Assembly: GCA_946619805.1 (NCBI GenBank) | Contig: CAMOMM010000079.1 | Span: forward strand, 1-5,330 | DNA from: an uncultured Bacillota bacterium | GTDB taxonomy: Bacteria; Bacillota_I; Bacilli_A; Erysipelotrichales; Erysipelotrichaceae | Reading direction: 5' to 3' | Length of the DNA: 5,330 nt | Shown: one piece after another, positions 5,278 to 5,330 of the stretch | Position numbering within the stretch: position 1 is the first letter of the stretch | Layout: the number at the start of each line of letters is the position of its first letter | The notes under the pieces: model-generated | Told to the model about the DNA's origin: nothing | The model's database searches: none | What the model saw: only the letters and a program-made list of their open reading frames with translations | Program-made: the position numbers and the translations under genes

Positions 5278-5330
5278 ATCGTTGATACCTCCTTACTGAT
5301 GAGTTGCTGCCAGTCAATGGCCTCTTCAAT
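5274..5330 (-). CDS. Partial C-terminal end of an upstream early gene
   Basis: Only the last 18 codons are inside the window (IEEAIDWQQLISKEVSTI then TGA). They read open from the right edge and stop in an ATGA junction with the 56-codon gene, as in the other junctions of this cluster. Too little is present to say what it encodes. Confidence 0.55.
   Translation of the reverse strand: MEEAIDWQQLISKEVSTI

Noticed and set aside
1..5330. CRISPR array, insertion sequence or transposon
   Set aside because: No regularly spaced repeats, no transposase or integrase frame and no paired terminal repeats were seen.

Overview
The window reads as part of a small, protein-primed (phi29-like) podovirus genome, or a prophage or contig of one, infecting a low-GC Gram-positive bacterium. 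Evidence seen in the sequence: a family-B DNA polymerase with the protein-primed architecture, a gp16-type packaging ATPase, a bacterial-type SSB, strong AGGAGG-type ribosome binding sites, and perfect TATAAT -10 elements. All supported genes lie on the minus strand and are read right to left. No structural or lysis gene is visible, so this looks like the early/replication arm of the genome. I cannot name a species; the host is inferred only as Firmicutes-like, and the phage as related in a broad sense to the phi29-type families.

Layout, in the direction of transcription (right to left). (1) 5330-4252: a train of six short genes (the first cut by the window edge), most overlapping by 4 to 11 bp. 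Two of them (56 and 54 codons) and the cut gene are easily missed because of their size. None has a known function; one carries a CxxC-type cysteine pattern. (2) 4250-3663: a 195-residue basic protein directly upstream of and overlapping the polymerase gene, the position of the terminal protein in phi29 and so the best terminal-protein candidate. (3) 3688-1643: protein-primed DNA polymerase with complete polymerase motifs and a D-to-E change in the Exo II motif. (4) 1622-1248: SSB without the usual acidic tip. (5) 1244-1220: a terminator-like hairpin, followed at once by an extended -10 promoter whose predicted start is the ATG of the next gene. (6) 1203-151: packaging ATPase with no Shine-Dalgarno sequence. 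(7) 149-141: a second extended -10 promoter. (8) 134-1: about 134 nt of strongly structured non-coding sequence beginning exactly at the predicted transcription start.

How it may work together: the small genes, terminal protein, polymerase and SSB form one coupled replication operon. The hairpin after the SSB gene may end or attenuate it. The ATPase and the downstream RNA then each have their own promoter and look like a separate packaging unit. phi29 needs a phage-encoded packaging RNA (pRNA) to work with its gp16 ATPase, and its pRNA is encoded at the left genome end, transcribed leftward. A structured RNA directly behind a gp16-like ATPase, transcribed leftward towards the window edge, is therefore a good candidate for a divergent pRNA. 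This is the most interesting object in the window; its identity is inferred, not shown.
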